Source of the DNA: Pseudomonas sp. GM21
GTDB lineage: Bacteria; Pseudomonadota; Gammaproteobacteria; Pseudomonadales; Pseudomonadaceae
Direction of reading: 5' to 3'
Assembly: GCF_000282215.1 (NCBI RefSeq)
Contig: NZ_AKJS01000005.1
Location: 56,118-120,117 of the forward strand
DNA: 64,000 nucleotides
In this document: in pieces, positions 54,617 to 64,000 of the stretch
How the letters are laid out: each line of letters starts with the position of its first letter
How positions within the stretch are numbered: the first letter of the stretch is position 1
The notes under the pieces: generated by a model
The model's database searches: none
Seen by the model: the letters and a program-made list of their open reading frames with translations, nothing else
Told to the model about the DNA's origin: nothing
Position numbers and translations under genes: made by a program

Positions 54617-55975
54617 ATGAGTAACAACCTCGACCAGCTCACCGATTGGTTGAAAGACCACAAGATCACAGAAGTCGAATGCATGATCGCCGACTTGACC
54701 GGGATTACCCGTGGCAAGATCTCGCCGACCAACAAGTTCATCGCTGAAAAAGGCATGCGCCTGCCTGAAAGCGTTCTGTTGCAGACCGTGACCGGCGACT
54801 ATGTCGAAGACGACATCTATTACGAACTGCTCGACCCGGCCGACATCGACATGATCTGCCGCCCCGACCAGAACGCCGTATTCCTCGTGCCGTGGGCCAT
54901 CGAGCCGACCGCCCAGGTGATCCACGATACCTACGACAAGCAAGGCAACCCGATCGAGCTGTCGCCACGCAACGTGCTCAAGAAGGTCCTCAAACTCTAT
55001 TCCGACCGCGGCTGGCAGCCCATCGTGGCGCCGGAAATGGAGTTCTACCTGACCAAGCGCAGCGACGACCCCGATTACCCGCTGCAACCCCCGGTTGGCC
55101 GTTCCGGGCGTCCGGAAATCGGTCGTCAGTCGTTCTCGATTGAAGCGGCGAACGAATTCGACCCGCTGTTCGAAGACGTCTACGACTGGTGCGAATTGCA
55201 GGAACTGGACCTCGATACGTTGATCCACGAGGACGGCACGGCGCAGATGGAAATCAACTTCCGTCACGGCGATGCCTTGTCCCTGGCCGACCAGATCCTG
55301 GTGTTCAAACGCACCATGCGCGAAGCCGCGCTCAAGCATGACGTGGCGGCGACTTTCATGGCCAAGCCCATGACCGGCGAGCCGGGCAGTGCGATGCACT
55401 TGCACCAGAGCATCATCGACATCGAAACCGGCAAGAACGTCTTCTCCAATGAAGACGGAAGCATGAGCCAATTGTTCCTGCATCACATCGGTGGCTTGCA
55501 GAAGCTGATCCCCGAGTTGTTGCCGTTGTTCGCCCCTAACGTGAACTCGTTCCGCCGCTTCCTGCCGGACACCTCGGCACCGGTGAACGTGGAGTGGGGC
55601 GAAGAAAATCGCACCGTGGGCCTGCGGGTTCCGGATGCCGGGCCGCAAAACCGTCGGGTGGAAAACCGCCTGCCGGGCGCCGACGCCAACCCGTACCTGG
55701 CGATTGCCGCGAGCCTGCTCTGCGGCTACATCGGCATGGTCGAAGGCCTTAACCCGAGCGCGCCGGTGGTGGGCCGTGGCTATGAACGCCGCAACCTGCG
55801 CCTGCCGCTGACCATCGAGGACGCGCTGGAACGCATGGAAAACAGCGCGACCATCGAGAAATACCTGGGCAAAAAATTCATCACTGGCTACGTCGCGGTC
55901 AAGCGGGCCGAGCATGAAAACTTCAAGCGCGTGATCAGTTCGTGGGAGCGCGAGTTCCTGCTATTCGCCGTCTGA
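54617..55975 (+). CDS. spuB: Glutamate-polyamine ligase (glutamine synthetase type)
   Basis: A 452-residue GS-fold enzyme paralogous to SpuI: MSNNLDQLTDWLKDHKITEVECMIADLTGITRGKISPTNKF, then PEMEFYLTKRSDDPDYPLQPP, EDGTAQMEINFRHGD, GSAMHLHQSIIDIETG and RVENRLPGADANPYLAIAASL. It gamma-glutamylates putrescine, the first catabolic step. AGAGG (54608-54612) is its ribosome site and overlaps the end of the spuA-remnant frame. It starts the functional part of the polyamine operon. Confidence 0.93.
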   Translation: MSNNLDQLTDWLKDHKITEVECMIADLTGITRGKISPTNKFIAEKGMRLPESVLLQTVTGDYVEDDIYYELLDPADIDMICRPDQNAVFLVPWAIEPTAQVIHDTYDKQGNPIELSPRNVLKKVLKLYSDRGWQPIVAPEMEFYLTKRSDDPDYPLQPPVGRSGRPEIGRQSFSIEAANEFDPLFEDVYDWCELQELDLDTLIHEDGTAQMEINFRHGDALSLADQILVFKRTMREAALKHDVAATFMAKPMTGEPGSAMHLHQSIIDIETGKNVFSNEDGSMSQLFLHHIGGLQKLIPELLPLFAPNVNSFRRFLPDTSAPVNVEWGEENRTVGLRVPDAGPQNRRVENRLPGADANPYLAIAASLLCGYIGMVEGLNPSAPVVGRGYERRNLRLPLTIEDALERMENSATIEKYLGKKFITGYVAVKRAEHENFKRVISSWEREFLLFAV

Positions 55976-56034
55976 TACGCCGGGCGCCGTCGTCGTCGGG
56001 CGGCGCTTTCACCTGATTTTTTTAGGAGATTTGT

Positions 56035-57399
56035 ATGACCAGCAATAATCCGCAAACCCGTGAATGGCAAACCCTGAGCAACGATCACCACCTGGCCCCG
56101 TTCAGCGATTTCAAACAGCTGAAAGAGAAAGGCCCGCGGATCATCACGAACGCCAAGGGCGTTTACCTGTGGGACAGCGAAGGCAACAAGATCCTCGACG
56201 GCATGGCCGGCCTGTGGTGCGTAGCGATCGGTTACGGTCGTGATGAACTGGCGGATGCCGCCAGCAAGCAAATGCGCGAACTGCCTTACTACAACCTGTT
56301 CTTCCAGACCGCTCACCCGCCGGTTCTGGAACTGGCCAAGGCCATTGCCGACATCGCACCAGAAGGCATGAACCATGTGTTCTTCACCGGTTCGGGTTCG
56401 GAAGGCAACGACACCATGCTGCGTATGGTTCGTCACTACTGGGCAATCAAGGGCCAGCCGAAGAAGAAAGTCATCATCAGCCGCAAGAACGGTTATCACG
56501 GTTCCACCGTGGCCGGCGCGAGCCTGGGTGGCATGACGTACATGCACGAACAAGGCGACTTGCCGATTCCGGGCATCGTCCACATCGCACAGCCGTACTG
56601 GTTCACCGAAGGCGGTGACATGACGCCTGAAGAGTTCGGTGTCTGGGCGGCCAATCAGCTGGAAGAGAAAATTCTGGAAGTCGGCGTGGACAACGTCGGT
56701 GCCTTTATTGCCGAGCCGATCCAGGGTGCCGGCGGCGTGATCATTCCGCCAGACACCTACTGGCCGCGCATCAAGGAAATCCTCGCCAAATACGACATTT
56801 TGTTCGTGGCGGACGAAGTGATTTGTGGTTTTGGCCGCACCGGTGAGTGGTTTGGTACCGATTACTACGACCTCAAGCCCGACATGATGACTATCGCCAA
56901 AGGCCTGACCTCCGGCTACATCCCTATGGGTGGTCTGATCGTGCGTGACGAAGTGGTCGAGGTGCTGAACGAAGGCGGCGATTTCAACCACGGTTTCACG
57001 TACTCCGGTCACCCGGTGGCCGCCGCGGTGGCGCTGGAAAACATCCGCATCCTGCGCGAAGAAAAAATTGTCGAGCGCGTTCATGCAGAAACGGCACCTT
57101 ATTTGCAAAAGCGTCTGCGGGAACTGAACGATCACCCGCTGGTGGGGGAAGTGCGCGGGGTCGGTCTGTTGGGGGCCATTGAACTGGTTCAGGACAAAGC
57201 CACTCGCACACGTTACGAAGGCAAGGGCGTCGGCATGATTTGCCGCCAGTTCTGCTTCGACAACGGCCTGATCATGCGCGCCGTGGGCGACACCATGATC
57301 ATTGCTCCGCCACTGGTGATTACACCGGCTGAAATCGATGAGTTGGTGGCCAAGGCACGCAAGTGTCTGGACCTGACCCTGAGTGCGCTGCAGGGCTAA
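56035..57399 (+). CDS. spuC: Putrescine/polyamine aminotransferase
   Basis: A 454-residue class-III PLP aminotransferase. GMAGLWCVAIGYGRDELADAA, FFTGSGSEGNDTMLRMVRHYW, YHGSTVAGASLGGM and DEVICGFGRTGEWFGTDYY are family motifs; the PLP lysine is K289 in MMTIAKGLTSGYIPMGG. It transaminates putrescine (or cadaverine) to an aminoaldehyde with pyruvate as acceptor. TTAGGAGA precedes the ATG, 59 bases after spuB. Confidence 0.95.
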   Translation: MTSNNPQTREWQTLSNDHHLAPFSDFKQLKEKGPRIITNAKGVYLWDSEGNKILDGMAGLWCVAIGYGRDELADAASKQMRELPYYNLFFQTAHPPVLELAKAIADIAPEGMNHVFFTGSGSEGNDTMLRMVRHYWAIKGQPKKKVIISRKNGYHGSTVAGASLGGMTYMHEQGDLPIPGIVHIAQPYWFTEGGDMTPEEFGVWAANQLEEKILEVGVDNVGAFIAEPIQGAGGVIIPPDTYWPRIKEILAKYDILFVADEVICGFGRTGEWFGTDYYDLKPDMMTIAKGLTSGYIPMGGLIVRDEVVEVLNEGGDFNHGFTYSGHPVAAAVALENIRILREEKIVERVHAETAPYLQKRLRELNDHPLVGEVRGVGLLGAIELVQDKATRTRYEGKGVGMICRQFCFDNGLIMRAVGDTMIIAPPLVITPAEIDELVAKARKCLDLTLSALQG

Positions 57400-57406
57400 G
57401 TGCTAG

Positions 57407-57443
57407 GCTCTGAGCGGGTGTGACGTTACATTTCGCTCAGAGC
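57407..57443. other. Strong hairpin between spuC and spuD
   Basis: Exact 10-bp arms GCTCTGAGCG / CGCTCAGAGC with a 17-base loop and no T-run. It lies eight bases after the spuC stop. It may protect the 3' end of the enzyme mRNA or separate expression of the enzymes from the transporter. Confidence 0.55.
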
Positions 57444-57565
57444 AAACAAAGGAGGGTCTTTCCTTGAAAGCCTGCCTTGGATCTTGCCAGACTACCGGTT
57501 GTTTCAGATGCCCAGTAACAGGCCGCTGAGCACGTGGTTAAAAAGAAAAAATTGGAGCATTACCG

Positions 57566-58678
57566 ATGAAGGCATTAGGTATGAAGATAGCTGGCAAGAC
57601 CCTTCTCGCCATGTCCCTGATGGGCGTGATGGCGGGTGCAGTTCAGGCGGACGACAAGGTTCTTCACGTCTACAACTGGTCCGACTACATCGCGCCGGAC
57701 ACCGTCAAGAAGTTCGAAGACGAGTCGGGCATCAAAGTGGTCTACGACGTCTTCGACAGTAACGAAACCCTGGAAGCCAAGTTGCTGGCCGGCAAGTCCG
57801 GTTACGACATCGTCGTGCCGTCGAACAACTTCCTGGCCAAGCAAATCAAGGCCGGTGTTTACCAGAAGCTGGACAAGTCCAAGCTGCCTAACTGGAAAAA
57901 CCTGAACCCTGACCTGCTCAAAGCGGTATCGGTGAGTGACCCGGGCAACGAACACGCCTTCCCGTACATGTGGGGTTCGATCGGTATCGGTTACAACGCC
58001 GAGAAGGTCAAGGCTGCACTGGGTGCCGACGCACCGACCGATTCCTGGGACCTGATCTTCAAACCTGAAAACGCTGCCAAGCTGAAGTCGTGCGGTATCA
58101 GCTTGCTGGACTCGCCAACCGAGATGATTCCGGTGGCGTTGCACTACCTGGGCCTGCCAACCGACAGCCAGAAGAAAGAAGACATCGACAAAGCCGAAGC
58201 GCTGATCATGAAGGTCCGTCCTTCGATCGCTTACTTCCACTCGTCCAAGTACATCTCTGACCTGGCCAACGGCAACATCTGCGTAGCCGTGGGTTATTCG
58301 GGTGACATTTACCAGGCCAAATCCCGCGCGGCTGAAGCCGGTGACAAGGTGAAAGTCAGCTACAACATTCCGAAAGAAGGTGCTGGCAGCTTCTATGACA
58401 TGGTCGCCATCCCTAAAGATGCCGAAAACGTCGAAGGCGCCTACAAGTTCATGACCTTCCTGCAGAAGCCGGAAATCATGGCTGAAATCACCAACGCCGT
58501 GCGCTTCCCGAACGGTAACGCGGCCGCCACACCGTTGGTTGATAAAGACATCACCAGCGATCCAGGCATCTACCCGCCAGCGGACGTCCTCGCCAAGCTG
58601 TACGCAATTGCCGACTTGCCGGCCGCGACCCAGCGTCTGCTGACTCGCAGTTGGACCAAGATCAAGTCCGGTAAATAA
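57566..58678 (+). CDS. spuD: Putrescine-binding periplasmic protein
   Basis: A 370-residue PotF-type protein. Signal [28 protein letters not shown], then [66 protein letters not shown]. The NWSDYI and tryptophan/aspartate-rich sites bind the diamine. In P. aeruginosa SpuD prefers putrescine. ATG 57566 is used for its GGAG; ATG 57581 is also possible. Confidence 0.92.
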   Translation: MKALGMKIAGKTLLAMSLMGVMAGAVQADDKVLHVYNWSDYIAPDTVKKFEDESGIKVVYDVFDSNETLEAKLLAGKSGYDIVVPSNNFLAKQIKAGVYQKLDKSKLPNWKNLNPDLLKAVSVSDPGNEHAFPYMWGSIGIGYNAEKVKAALGADAPTDSWDLIFKPENAAKLKSCGISLLDSPTEMIPVALHYLGLPTDSQKKEDIDKAEALIMKVRPSIAYFHSSKYISDLANGNICVAVGYSGDIYQAKSRAAEAGDKVKVSYNIPKEGAGSFYDMVAIPKDAENVEGAYKFMTFLQKPEIMAEITNAVRFPNGNAAATPLVDKDITSDPGIYPPADVLAKLYAIADLPAATQRLLTRSWTKIKSGK

Positions 58679-58688
58679 GAAGTAATAC

Positions 58689-58792
58689 TCTGTAGCAGCT
58701 GCCGAAGGCTGCGTTGAGGTCCGAAGGGCCTCCGCTTTTTCAACAGCACAACGGCTTCGCAGTTGAACGCAGCCTGCGGCAGCTGCTACAGA
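58689..58792. repeat. Second-class palindromic repeat, between spuD and spuE
   Basis: Ends TCTGTAGCAGCTGCCG and, inverted, CGGCAGCTGCTACAGA, with inner arms GGCTGCGTT / AACGCAGCC; about 104 bp. A cut copy of the same end (TGTAGCAGCTGCCGAGCCTG) closes the window at 63981-64000. It is not the GTGGGAGC REP type. Confidence 0.85.
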
Positions 58793-58890
58793 ACTTCATA
58801 AAGTTTGCTGGAACGGTTTTTCGAGGGTAAGTTGCGCGCCGGTTTTGTTGCCGGGCAGCCATGGCTGTCATGTAACGCGGGGCAACTTGA

Positions 58891-60015
<1,125 letters not shown>

Positions 60016-60088
60016 CTTCAGGGCTCAAACTATCCAAGGTTGGCTCACCTTGAGCGAACTGCACTCTTTTTTTCTGGGAGTTTCGTAA

Positions 60089-61231
60089 ATGGCAGTTGCC
60101 TCCGGCGCCTATAAGAAAGCCCTCGAGGGCGACCAGACACCTAAACAGGTGTTGGTCAAAATCGACCGGGTCACGAAAAAGTTCGACGAGACGATTGCCG
60201 TGGACGATGTGTCCCTGGAAATCAAGAAAGGCGAGATTTTCGCCCTGCTCGGCGGCTCGGGTTCGGGCAAATCCACTCTGCTGCGGATGCTTGCCGGCTT
60301 CGAACGACCGACCGAAGGGCGCATTTTCCTCGACGGCGTCGACATCACCGACATGCCGCCGTACGAGCGACCGATCAACATGATGTTCCAGTCATATGCC
60401 TTGTTCCCGCACATGACCGTGGCGCAGAACATCGCGTTCGGCCTCAAGCAGGACAAGTTGCCCGCGTCTGAAGTCGACGCGCGTGTGGCCGACATGCTCA
60501 AGCTGGTGCAGATGAGCCAGTTCGCCAAGCGCAAGCCGCATCAGTTGTCCGGTGGCCAGCGTCAACGTGTGGCACTGGCGCGTTCGCTGGCCAAGCGACC
60601 GAAGCTGTTGCTGCTCGATGAACCGATGGGTGCGCTGGACAAAAAGCTGCGTTCGCAGATGCAGCTTGAGCTGGTCGAGATCATCGAGCGCGTCGGCGTA
60701 ACCTGCGTCATGGTGACCCACGACCAGGAAGAGGCCATGACCATGGCCGAGCGCATCGCGATCATGCACCTGGGCTGGATCGCCCAGATCGGCAGCCCGA
60801 TCGACATCTACGAAACTCCGACCAGCCGCCTGGTCTGCGAGTTCATCGGCAACGTCAACATCTTCGACGGTGAAGTGATCGACGACGCCGAAGGTCACGC
60901 GACCATCACCTGCAAGGACCTGGACCGCCAGATCTATGTGGGCCACGGCATCAGCACCTCGGTGCAGGACAAATCCGTAACCTACGCGATCCGTCCGGAA
61001 AAACTGCTGGTGACGCCGACGCAGCCGACCTGCGAATACAACTGGTCCAGCGGCAAGGTGCACGACATTGCCTACCTCGGCGGTCACTCGGTGTTCTACG
61101 TCGAATTGCCAAGCGGCAAGATCGTCCAGTCGTTCGTCGCCAACGCCGAGCGCCGTGGCGCGCGTCCAACCTGGGGTGACCAGGTTTACGTGTACTGGGA
61201 AGACGACAGCGGCGTGGTACTTCGCTCATGA
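60089..61231 (+). CDS. spuF: Polyamine ABC transporter ATP-binding protein
   Basis: A 380-residue PotG-type ATPase. Walker A GGSGSGKST near residues 54-62, Q-loop MMFQSYALFPHMTVAQN, signature LSGGQRQRVALARSL near 151, Walker B LLLLDEPMGALDKKLR, H-switch VTHDQEEAMTMAERI; a C-terminal TOBE/regulatory domain follows from about 290. GGGAG precedes the ATG. Coupled to spuG by ATGA overlap. Confidence 0.95.
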   Translation: MAVASGAYKKALEGDQTPKQVLVKIDRVTKKFDETIAVDDVSLEIKKGEIFALLGGSGSGKSTLLRMLAGFERPTEGRIFLDGVDITDMPPYERPINMMFQSYALFPHMTVAQNIAFGLKQDKLPASEVDARVADMLKLVQMSQFAKRKPHQLSGGQRQRVALARSLAKRPKLLLLDEPMGALDKKLRSQMQLELVEIIERVGVTCVMVTHDQEEAMTMAERIAIMHLGWIAQIGSPIDIYETPTSRLVCEFIGNVNIFDGEVIDDAEGHATITCKDLDRQIYVGHGISTSVQDKSVTYAIRPEKLLVTPTQPTCEYNWSSGKVHDIAYLGGHSVFYVELPSGKIVQSFVANAERRGARPTWGDQVYVYWEDDSGVVLRS

Positions 61232-62145
61232 ACATGCGCAAATTCAAACGCCGCCTCAATCGAATAATTCCCGGTGGCCGCCAGTTGGTCATCGGGGTTC
61301 CGTTCATCTGGCTGTTCATGTTCTTCATGTTGCCGTTCTTCATCGTCTTGAAGATCAGCTTCGCCGAAGCCGACGTCGCCATTCCGCCGTACACCGAAAT
61401 CTACAGCTTCGCCGAACAGAAATTGCAGTTGCTGCTCAACCTCGGCAACTACGCGATGCTCGGCGACGACGAGTTGTACATCGCAGCCTACCTCGGCTCG
61501 TTGAAGATGGCGCTGATCAGCACCGTCCTTTGCCTGCTGATCGGTTACCCCATGGCCTACGCCATCGCCAGTGCCCGTAAAGAGATGCAAACGGTGCTGG
61601 TGCTGCTGATCATGATGCCGACCTGGACCGCGATCCTGATCCGCGTGTATGCGTGGATGGGCATCCTCAGCAACAACGGTCTGCTCAACGGTTTCCTGAT
61701 GAGCATGGGCTGGATTGATGAACCACTACAGATCCTCAATACCAACCTCGCCGTCTACATTGGTGTCGTTTACTCCTATCTGCCGTTCATGATCCTGCCG
61801 CTTTACGCCAACCTGGTGAAGCACGACAACAGTTTGCTGGAAGCCGCCTCCGACCTTGGTTCGAGCACCTTCAACAGCTTCTGGAAGATCACCATTCCGC
61901 TGTCCAAGAACGGCATCATCGCCGGCTGCATGCTGGTGTTCATTCCGGTGGTGGGCGAGTTCGTGATCCCGGAACTGCTCGGCGGTCCGGAAACCCTGAT
62001 GATCGGTAAAGTGCTGTGGCAAGAGTTCTTCAACAACCGCGACTGGCCGGTGGCTTCCGCCTTGGCGGTGGTGATGCTGGCGATCCTGATTGTGCCGATC
62101 ATCCTGTTCAACCGTAGTCAGGCCAAAGAAATGGAGGGCAAATAA
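61228..62145 (+). CDS. spuG: Polyamine ABC transporter permease
   Basis: A 305-residue PotH-type permease with six membrane segments, the first being LVIGVPFIWLFMFFMLPFFIVL. The coupling loop is LLEAASDLGSSTFNSFWKITIPLSKNGIIAG near residue 205. It overlaps spuF by four bases and spuH by one (TAATG), so the three are translated together. An ATG two codons later is an alternative start. Confidence 0.94.
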   Translation: MNMRKFKRRLNRIIPGGRQLVIGVPFIWLFMFFMLPFFIVLKISFAEADVAIPPYTEIYSFAEQKLQLLLNLGNYAMLGDDELYIAAYLGSLKMALISTVLCLLIGYPMAYAIASARKEMQTVLVLLIMMPTWTAILIRVYAWMGILSNNGLLNGFLMSMGWIDEPLQILNTNLAVYIGVVYSYLPFMILPLYANLVKHDNSLLEAASDLGSSTFNSFWKITIPLSKNGIIAGCMLVFIPVVGEFVIPELLGGPETLMIGKVLWQEFFNNRDWPVASALAVVMLAILIVPIILFNRSQAKEMEGK

Positions 62146-63035
62146 TGAAGCGCTTCAGATTCTCCAGCCTGATGCTGGTATTCGGCTTGCTGTTTATCTA
62201 CGCCCCGATGCTGATCCTGGTGATCTATTCGTTCAACGCCTCGAAACTGGTGACAGTGTGGGGCGGTTGGTCGATCAAGTGGTACGTCGGCCTGCTCGAT
62301 AACACCCAACTGATGGGCTCGGTGGTGCGCTCGCTGGAAATTGCCTGCTATACGGCGATTGCAGCGGTCGCGCTCGGTACGCTGGCGGCGTTCGTGCTGA
62401 CCCGTATCACTCACTTCAAGGGTCGCACGCTGTTCGGTGGTTTGGTGACCGCGCCGCTGGTGATGCCGGAAGTGATTACCGGTCTGTCGCTGTTGCTATT
62501 GTTCGTGGCCATGGCGCAGATGATCGGTTGGCCACAGGAACGCGGCATCATCACCATCTGGATCGCGCATACGACCTTCTGTGCGGCGTATGTGGCGGTG
62601 GTGGTGTCGGCACGTTTACGTGAGCTGGACCTGTCCATCGAAGAGGCGGCCATGGACCTCGGTGCACGGCCGTGGAAGGTGTTCTTCCTGATCACCATCC
62701 CGATGATTGCACCGTCGCTGGCGGCGGGCGGCATGATGTCGTTCGCCCTGTCGCTGGATGACCTGGTGCTGGCGAGCTTCGTGTCGGGGCCGGGTTCCAC
62801 GACCTTGCCGATGGAAGTGTTCTCGGCGGTGCGTCTGGGCGTCAAGCCTGAGATCAACGCCGTGGCCAGCCTGATTCTGCTGGCGGTGTCGATCGTGACC
62901 TTCCTGGTCTGGTTCTTCAGCCGCCGCGCCGAAGAAAGCCGCAAGCGTGCGATTCAGCAAGCCATCGAGGAAAGCGCTGCCGACTCCTGGAAACAACCGG
63001 ACGTGCGCCGCGCGCAAGCGCCGGAAGCGGCTTAA
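62145..63035 (+). CDS. spuH: Polyamine ABC transporter permease
   Basis: A 296-residue PotI-type permease. The first membrane helix is LMLVFGLLFIYAPMLILVIYSFNASKLV; the coupling loop is SIEEAAMDLGARPWKVFFLITIPMIAPSLAAG near residue 165, and LDDLVLASFVSGPGSTTLPMEVFSAVRLGVKPEINA follows. It pairs with SpuG as the polyamine channel. The gene ends the operon; a REP doublet rather than a clear terminator follows. Confidence 0.94.
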   Translation: MKRFRFSSLMLVFGLLFIYAPMLILVIYSFNASKLVTVWGGWSIKWYVGLLDNTQLMGSVVRSLEIACYTAIAAVALGTLAAFVLTRITHFKGRTLFGGLVTAPLVMPEVITGLSLLLLFVAMAQMIGWPQERGIITIWIAHTTFCAAYVAVVVSARLRELDLSIEEAAMDLGARPWKVFFLITIPMIAPSLAAGGMMSFALSLDDLVLASFVSGPGSTTLPMEVFSAVRLGVKPEINAVASLILLAVSIVTFLVWFFSRRAEESRKRAIQQAIEESAADSWKQPDVRRAQAPEAA

Positions 63036-63081
63036 ACGTCATGCCGGGTTGACCACAAATACATGGTCAACCCAAATCCTC

Positions 63082-63171
63082 TGTGGGAGCGAGCCTGCTC
63101 GCGATAGCGGTCTAGCATTCAACATTTGCTTTGAATGTTATGACCTCATCGCGAGCAGGCTCGCTCCCACA
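63082..63171. repeat. REP doublet (REPIN)
   Basis: TGTGGGAGCGAGCCTGCTCG and CGAGCAGGCTCGCTCCCACA in inverted orientation, about 50 bases apart, between convergent spuH and the HD-domain gene. Confidence 0.9.
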
Positions 63172-63177
63172 TTGGCT

Positions 63178-63819
63178 TTATGCCAACCAAGGGGATTGGC
63201 GGATGATCTCGACGAAGTTCATCGGCTTGAACCCCGCCTCGCTGTCGACCAGCACATCCGCATTCACCGTGCCAAACGTGGTATCAGGCTTGTGCTTGAA
63301 GCCATTGGCGAACGCACACAGGATGCACTCCTTGAACCCTTCACCCCGTGGATGCGCATGCACTACTGCCTCGCGCTGCACGGTGGTAAAAGCCGCGTAG
63401 TCGATGCCCAGCACATCCATTTCAACGCCCGCGGTCACCAGCGCCACGTTGGGGCGCAGGTGCTGCGGCACGCCCGGCGTGGTGTGCAGCGCAATCGACA
63501 ACCAGACCTGCTCGATATCGTCGTCGTTCAACCCGTAAGGCTTGAGGAACGCTTTGGCGGCATTGGCGCTGTCGACTTCAAAACGCTCGTCAGCGCTGCG
63601 ATGACCTTCCACCAGGCCGAGGTCGTGGAACATCGCGCCGACGTACAAAAGCTCCGGGTTGTAGGCCAGTTGCTTGCGTTCGCCGCTCAGGGCGCCAAAC
63701 AAAAACACCCGGCGCGAGTGGTGATACAGCAGGTCGGATTCGATGTCGCGGATGTATTCGGTGGTGGCCTTGGCCAGTGCGCTGTCGGGGATGTTGATAC
63801 CGGCAATGGTGCTGCTCAT
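63178..63819 (-). CDS. HD-domain phosphohydrolase-like protein
   Basis: A 213-residue protein with an HD-type metal site: histidine in YHHSRRVFLFGAL (H33/H34), the HD pair H65-D66 in VGAMFHDLGLVEGH, and later histidines in IALHTTPGVPQHLRP. The pattern resembles cyanamide-hydratase-like HD proteins rather than cyclic-di-GMP phosphodiesterases. The start at 63819 follows AGGACAG; the longer frame begins with unrelated residues. It is convergent with spuH, and substrate and role are unknown. Confidence 0.82.
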   Translation of the reverse strand: MSSTIAGINIPDSALAKATTEYIRDIESDLLYHHSRRVFLFGALSGERKQLAYNPELLYVGAMFHDLGLVEGHRSADERFEVDSANAAKAFLKPYGLNDDDIEQVWLSIALHTTPGVPQHLRPNVALVTAGVEMDVLGIDYAAFTTVQREAVVHAHPRGEGFKECILCAFANGFKHKPDTTFGTVNADVLVDSEAGFKPMNFVEIIRQSPWLA

Positions 63820-64000
63820 GGTGCTGTCCTCGCGGGGAATGTCGTGGCGGCGCTGATGGACAAAGTTTGTGCTGCCCCCCGAAAGCGGACAATCGATCCA
63901 TGGCTGCGATCCTTGCCAATGAACCTGCATATCGCGCCAACCTCGCTTGTTGCGCGGGGATTGGCTAAGTTTGATGGGCATGTAGCAGCTGCCGAGCCTG

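Overview
The window is a stretch of Pseudomonas chromosome, most likely from the P. fluorescens lineage. Three things point there. The coding sequence is dense and GC-rich. The gene order ppk-ppx, trxA-rho, ubiD, glpT, 6S RNA-zapA-pepP-ubiH-ubiI, gcv, argE-argA, spu matches what I recall of Pseudomonas. Many copies of the REP core GTGGGAGCGAGC...GCTCCCAC sit between genes. I see no phage, integron, insertion sequence, tRNA, rRNA operon or CRISPR array.

Layout. 1-12.8 kb: end of ppk, convergent ppx, a polar amino-acid ABC transporter with a divergent GntR/FCD regulator, trxA, rho, an OafA-type acyltransferase, ubiD and a ferredoxin-reductase partner. 12.8-24.6 kb: ChaC-like enzyme, glpT with two GlpR-like operators, a TonB-C protein, quinone oxidoreductase, FliL-like and EVE proteins, a 50-residue membrane peptide, fau, 6S RNA, zapA, a ZapB-like coiled coil, and the ygfB-pepP-ubiH-(small ORF)-ubiI operon. 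24.7-33.4 kb: an iron(III) binding protein and permease behind a Fur-box promoter, then gcvT, gcvH and gcvP, with a DegT-type aminotransferase gene on the opposite strand between gcvH and gcvP. 33.5-41.1 kb: a DUF2388 protein, an orphan GspE-type ATPase, a small ACT-like protein, an Lrp regulator, a CYTH-CHAD protein, argE and argA. 41.2-52.3 kb: an orphan taurine-type binding protein, two tandem OprD porins, the sulfate-starvation cluster lsfA-ssuEADCBF and a TetR regulator. 52.5-63.0 kb: the polyamine locus spuI / spuA-remnant spuBCDEFGH. An HD-domain protein closes the window.

How the genes work together. LsfA and SsuEADCBF import and desulfonate alkanesulfonates when sulfate is scarce. 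The nearby TauA-like protein shares an upstream AT-rich motif with lsfA and ssuE. The spu locus takes up putrescine and spermidine and degrades them by gamma-glutamylation and transamination. Its amidohydrolase gene spuA has been reduced to its two ends and lacks the catalytic core. The gcv genes form the glycine cleavage system, and argE-argA belong to arginine synthesis.

Most worth checking: the internally deleted spuA; a short upstream reading frame before argA ending in tandem CGA (Arg) codons; five copies of a ~105 bp palindromic element, two of which touch a gene's stop codon; an AT-rich double palindrome upstream of chaC; and the sulfur-promoter motif. I found no convincing undescribed multi-gene system; this is mostly core genome.
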